From an uncultured Collinsella sp. (GTDB taxonomy: Bacteria > Actinomycetota > Coriobacteriia > Coriobacteriales > Coriobacteriaceae), in contig URMO01000086.1 of assembly GCA_900549085.1 (NCBI GenBank), forward strand, positions 1 to 7,640: a stretch of 7,640 nt of DNA, given 5' to 3'. Below the pieces are notes generated by a model, which saw nothing but the letters and a program-made list of their open reading frames with translations, searched no databases and was not told the DNA's origin. Both the position numbers and the translations under genes were made by a program. Of this stretch, positions 6,253 to 7,640 are shown piece by piece. The first letter of the stretch is position 1. Every line of letters starts with the position of its first letter.

Positions 6253-6352
6253 ATTTTCTCCTATCGGTTTTCCGCCGGGCCTTATGCCCGGTCGGGATCC
6301 GTACGGTACGGCAAAATTGTAGGCGCTGGGGGATACCCAGCGCCAGATGCAA
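6253..6352 (-). promoter_or_regulatory. Hairpin-rich spacer between maf and the P1 hydrolase
   Basis: GGCGCTGGG (6322-6330) pairs with CCCAGCGCC (6336-6344), just past the maf stop. On the - strand this hairpin is followed by TACAATTTT, resembling a weak terminator, while TACAAT (6316-6321) could itself be a -10 box. CCGTAC-G-GTACGG (6299-6311) is a 13-base palindrome of operator size. CCGGGC (6275-6280) pairs with GCCCGG (6286-6291) just upstream of the ribosome-binding site. The spacer could uncouple the hydrolase from maf. No -35 box was recognised. Confidence 0.4.
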
Positions 6353-6934
6353 TTACGAGAGTTTTTGAATCGCGCGTGCGACGCGGGCGATGGGCAAGCC
6401 CACCACGTTGTAGAAGTCGCCCGAAATGTCATGCACGAGCATGCGGCCGCCTGTGCCCTGAATGCCGTAGGCGCCGGCCTTATCCATGGGCTCACCCGAG
6501 GCGACATAGCGCTCAATCTGCTCTTCGGTAAGCTCATAGAACGTCACGTCGGTCACATCGACAAACGACAGGCTCTCGGCAGCATGCGGAGCTGTAGCGT
6601 CGCCGGCTTTAACGATGCAGACGCCGGTTGCCACCTGGTGCGTGCGGCCCGAAAGCTCGTGGAGCATGGCGCGCGCCTCGTCCCCGTTTGCCGGCTTACC
6701 CAAAATCTTGCCATCGAAGGTGACGATGGTATCGGCCGCGACGGTCAGCTCATTGGGCTCGGCATGCTCGGCGGCGACGGCAGCAGCTTTAGCACGCGCC
6801 AAGCGCTCGACGAGCGTAAGCGGAGCTTCGCCATCAAAAGGCGTTTCATCGATGTCTGCGGGAATTACGCGAATGTTATAGCCCGCCTCGCGCATCAGCT
6901 CTATGCGGCGCGGCGATTGCGAAGCCAAAATCAT
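6353..6934 (-). CDS. maf: Maf-family nucleoside triphosphate pyrophosphatase
   Basis: A 193-residue Maf protein, cytoplasmic. The family hydrolyses non-canonical or certain canonical nucleoside triphosphates (dTTP, UTP or m7GTP types) to the monophosphate and pyrophosphate, and overexpression has been linked to septum inhibition. Signatures are LASQSPRR (3-10), IPADIDE (24-30), AADTIV with Asp68 (66-71), LGKP with Lys80 (78-81), LSGRTHQVATGV (94-105), EPMDKAGAYGIQG (148-160) and DFYNVVGLP (173-181). The AGAYGIQG segment resembles the dTTP/UTP class, though substrate class is only a guess. The start codon overlaps the stop of the upstream DJ-1 gene as ATGA, implying coupled translation. GAGGG lies about ten bases upstream. 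Confidence 0.95.
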   Translation of the reverse strand: MILASQSPRRIELMREAGYNIRVIPADIDETPFDGEAPLTLVERLARAKAAAVAAEHAEPNELTVAADTIVTFDGKILGKPANGDEARAMLHELSGRTHQVATGVCIVKAGDATAPHAAESLSFVDVTDVTFYELTEEQIERYVASGEPMDKAGAYGIQGTGGRMLVHDISGDFYNVVGLPIARVARAIQKLS

Positions 6935-7473
6935 AGTTGGATGCCCTCGGCGACCTTCTCGACGGCCTTTTCGCCGGCGAGCGTGCGCAGCAGCTCCAAG
7001 GCAAAGGGGAGTGACTGTGCCATGCCGCTGGCAGTGATGATATTGCCGTCTTGCGTGACCTTCTCGCCGGTATAGGTGCCCTCGGGGAAGCTCTTCTCAA
7101 AGCCGGGGAAGCACGTGGCGCGGCGTCCCTCGAGTAGACCAAGCTCGCCCAGGATAAACGGGGCGGCGCAGATGGCGGCAACGTGCTTGGTCGCGGCGAA
7201 ATCGCAGACTACGTCGCAGACGCGCTGGTCGGCGCGCAGGTTGGTGGCACCGGGCAGGCCGCCGGGCAGCACGACGCAGTCATACTCGTCAAAGTTGATC
7301 TCGTCAAAGAGCGCGTCGCAGGTCACGGGAATCTGCAACGAGCTCACGACCTCGCGTGTGGGCATAATCGAGACGAGCGTGGCGCGCACGCCGCCGCGAC
7401 GCATGACGTCGACCATGGTCAGGCATTCAATAGTTTCAAAGCCATCGGCGGCGAGAACGGCAACGCTGGGCAT
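6931..7473 (-). CDS. DJ-1/PfpI (ThiJ/YajL-like) family protein
   Basis: A 180-residue single-domain protein of the DJ-1/PfpI superfamily, cytoplasmic. Members of the DJ-1/YajL branch are reported to act in oxidative-stress protection, as glyoxalases, or in deglycation, the last being disputed. The reactive cysteine sits in AAICAAP (Cys102), and Glu16 in GFETIE aligns with DJ-1 Glu18, which contacts that cysteine. VLPGGLPGATNL (68-79) and CFPGFEK are further family marks that favour the YajL/DJ-1 branch over the protease-like PfpI branch. ATG at 7471-7473 has AAAGGAA five to six bases upstream and starts directly at the first strand (MPSVAVLAADGFE). An in-frame upstream extension to 7539 is unsupported. 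The gene heads a - strand unit with maf. Confidence 0.93.
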   Translation of the reverse strand: MPSVAVLAADGFETIECLTMVDVMRRGGVRATLVSIMPTREVVSSLQIPVTCDALFDEINFDEYDCVVLPGGLPGATNLRADQRVCDVVCDFAATKHVAAICAAPFILGELGLLEGRRATCFPGFEKSFPEGTYTGEKVTQDGNIITASGMAQSLPFALELLRTLAGEKAVEKVAEGIQL

Positions 7474-7510
7474 GTGAGTTCCTTTCGTAAGGCGGCATAC
7501 AATTAGCCGT

Positions 7511-7539
7511 CTTATACCCCGAAGACATGCGCTTGCCAC
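7511..7539 (-). promoter_or_regulatory. Candidate promoter for the DJ-1/maf genes
   Basis: On the - strand, GTGGCA (7534-7539, 4 of 6 to TTGACA) and TATAAG (7511-7516, 5 of 6 to TATAAT) are separated by exactly 17 bases. The expected transcript start near 7504 leaves a leader of about 30 bases to the ATG at 7473. This is a good fit to a vegetative promoter but rests on short motifs alone. Confidence 0.45.
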
Positions 7540-7558
7540 GCTCGATTTCCCAATGTTT

Positions 7559-7617
7559 AAAAAGGGACGGGGATTAAATAATCATTCGGTACAAATTGAT
7601 TATTTAATCCCCGTCCC
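7559..7617 (-). terminator. 21-bp perfect inverted repeat, terminator for a gene from the right
   Basis: Arms 7564-7584 and 7597-7617 are exact complements over 21 bases around a 12-base loop. The outer part is GC-rich (GGGACGGGG) and the inner part AT-rich (ATTAAATAATCA). On the - strand the hairpin is followed at once by TTTTT (7559-7563), a proper U-tract. On the + strand the following bases are AGAAAAATC, so it should terminate leftward transcription from an unseen gene. The GC-outside, AT-inside stem is unusual and could be a dispersed repeat. Confidence 0.7.
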
Positions 7618-7640
7618 AGAAAAATCATCGGTCGTGGTCT

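Noticed and set aside
6253..6537. N-terminal extension of the P1 hydrolase
   Set aside because: It overlaps maf, resembles no family sequence, and skips the well-placed AGGAG before ATG at 6250-6252.
7474..7539. 22-residue upstream extension of the DJ-1 family protein
   Set aside because: The ATG at 7471-7473 has a strong Shine-Dalgarno and starts exactly at the family's first strand. The extension also crosses the candidate promoter.

Overview
The window reads as ordinary chromosome of a GC-rich anaerobic actinobacterium. Gene content and codon use suggest the class Coriobacteriia and most likely a Collinsella relative. That placement is inference from general familiarity, because no rRNA or other marker gene is present. 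Seven protein-coding genes are supported, and all belong to recognisable families.

Left part (1-2418): an acetate kinase gene on the + strand lacks its first ~40 codons and runs into a clear intrinsic terminator. It faces a complete phosphotransacetylase gene (pta) on the - strand. Together the two enzymes convert acetyl-CoA to acetate and ATP, but they are convergent here rather than in one operon. Between them lies a gene-free stretch (1090-1437) holding the terminator and a 127-base nested palindrome with perfect 29-base outer arms.

Middle part (2419-5250): a divergent regulatory region carries a TATAAT box on each strand, a dyad, and a terminator-like hairpin in the pta leader. It leads into glf (UDP-galactopyranose mutase), which overlaps a family-2 glycosyltransferase gene by 8 bases. 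The pair probably makes UDP-galactofuranose and transfers a sugar to a surface glycan. Downstream is a long imperfect palindrome (4856-5064). Its right half appears to carry, in inverted orientation, a copy of the 3' end of the glycosyltransferase gene together with the same terminator arms.

Right part (5163-7640): three - strand genes run leftward in the order DJ-1/PfpI-family protein, Maf nucleotide pyrophosphatase (ATGA overlap), then a P1-family (DmpA/NylC-like) self-processing hydrolase after a 100-base spacer with hairpins. A terminator at 5163-5185 ends the unit. At the far right, a perfect 21-base inverted repeat followed by five Ts on the - strand looks like the terminator of a gene entering from outside the window.

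No mobile-element gene, CRISPR array, tRNA or rRNA was found, and I see no convincing new multi-gene system. The points most worth checking are the beheaded acetate kinase, the inverted duplication after the glycosyltransferase, and the long palindromes between genes.
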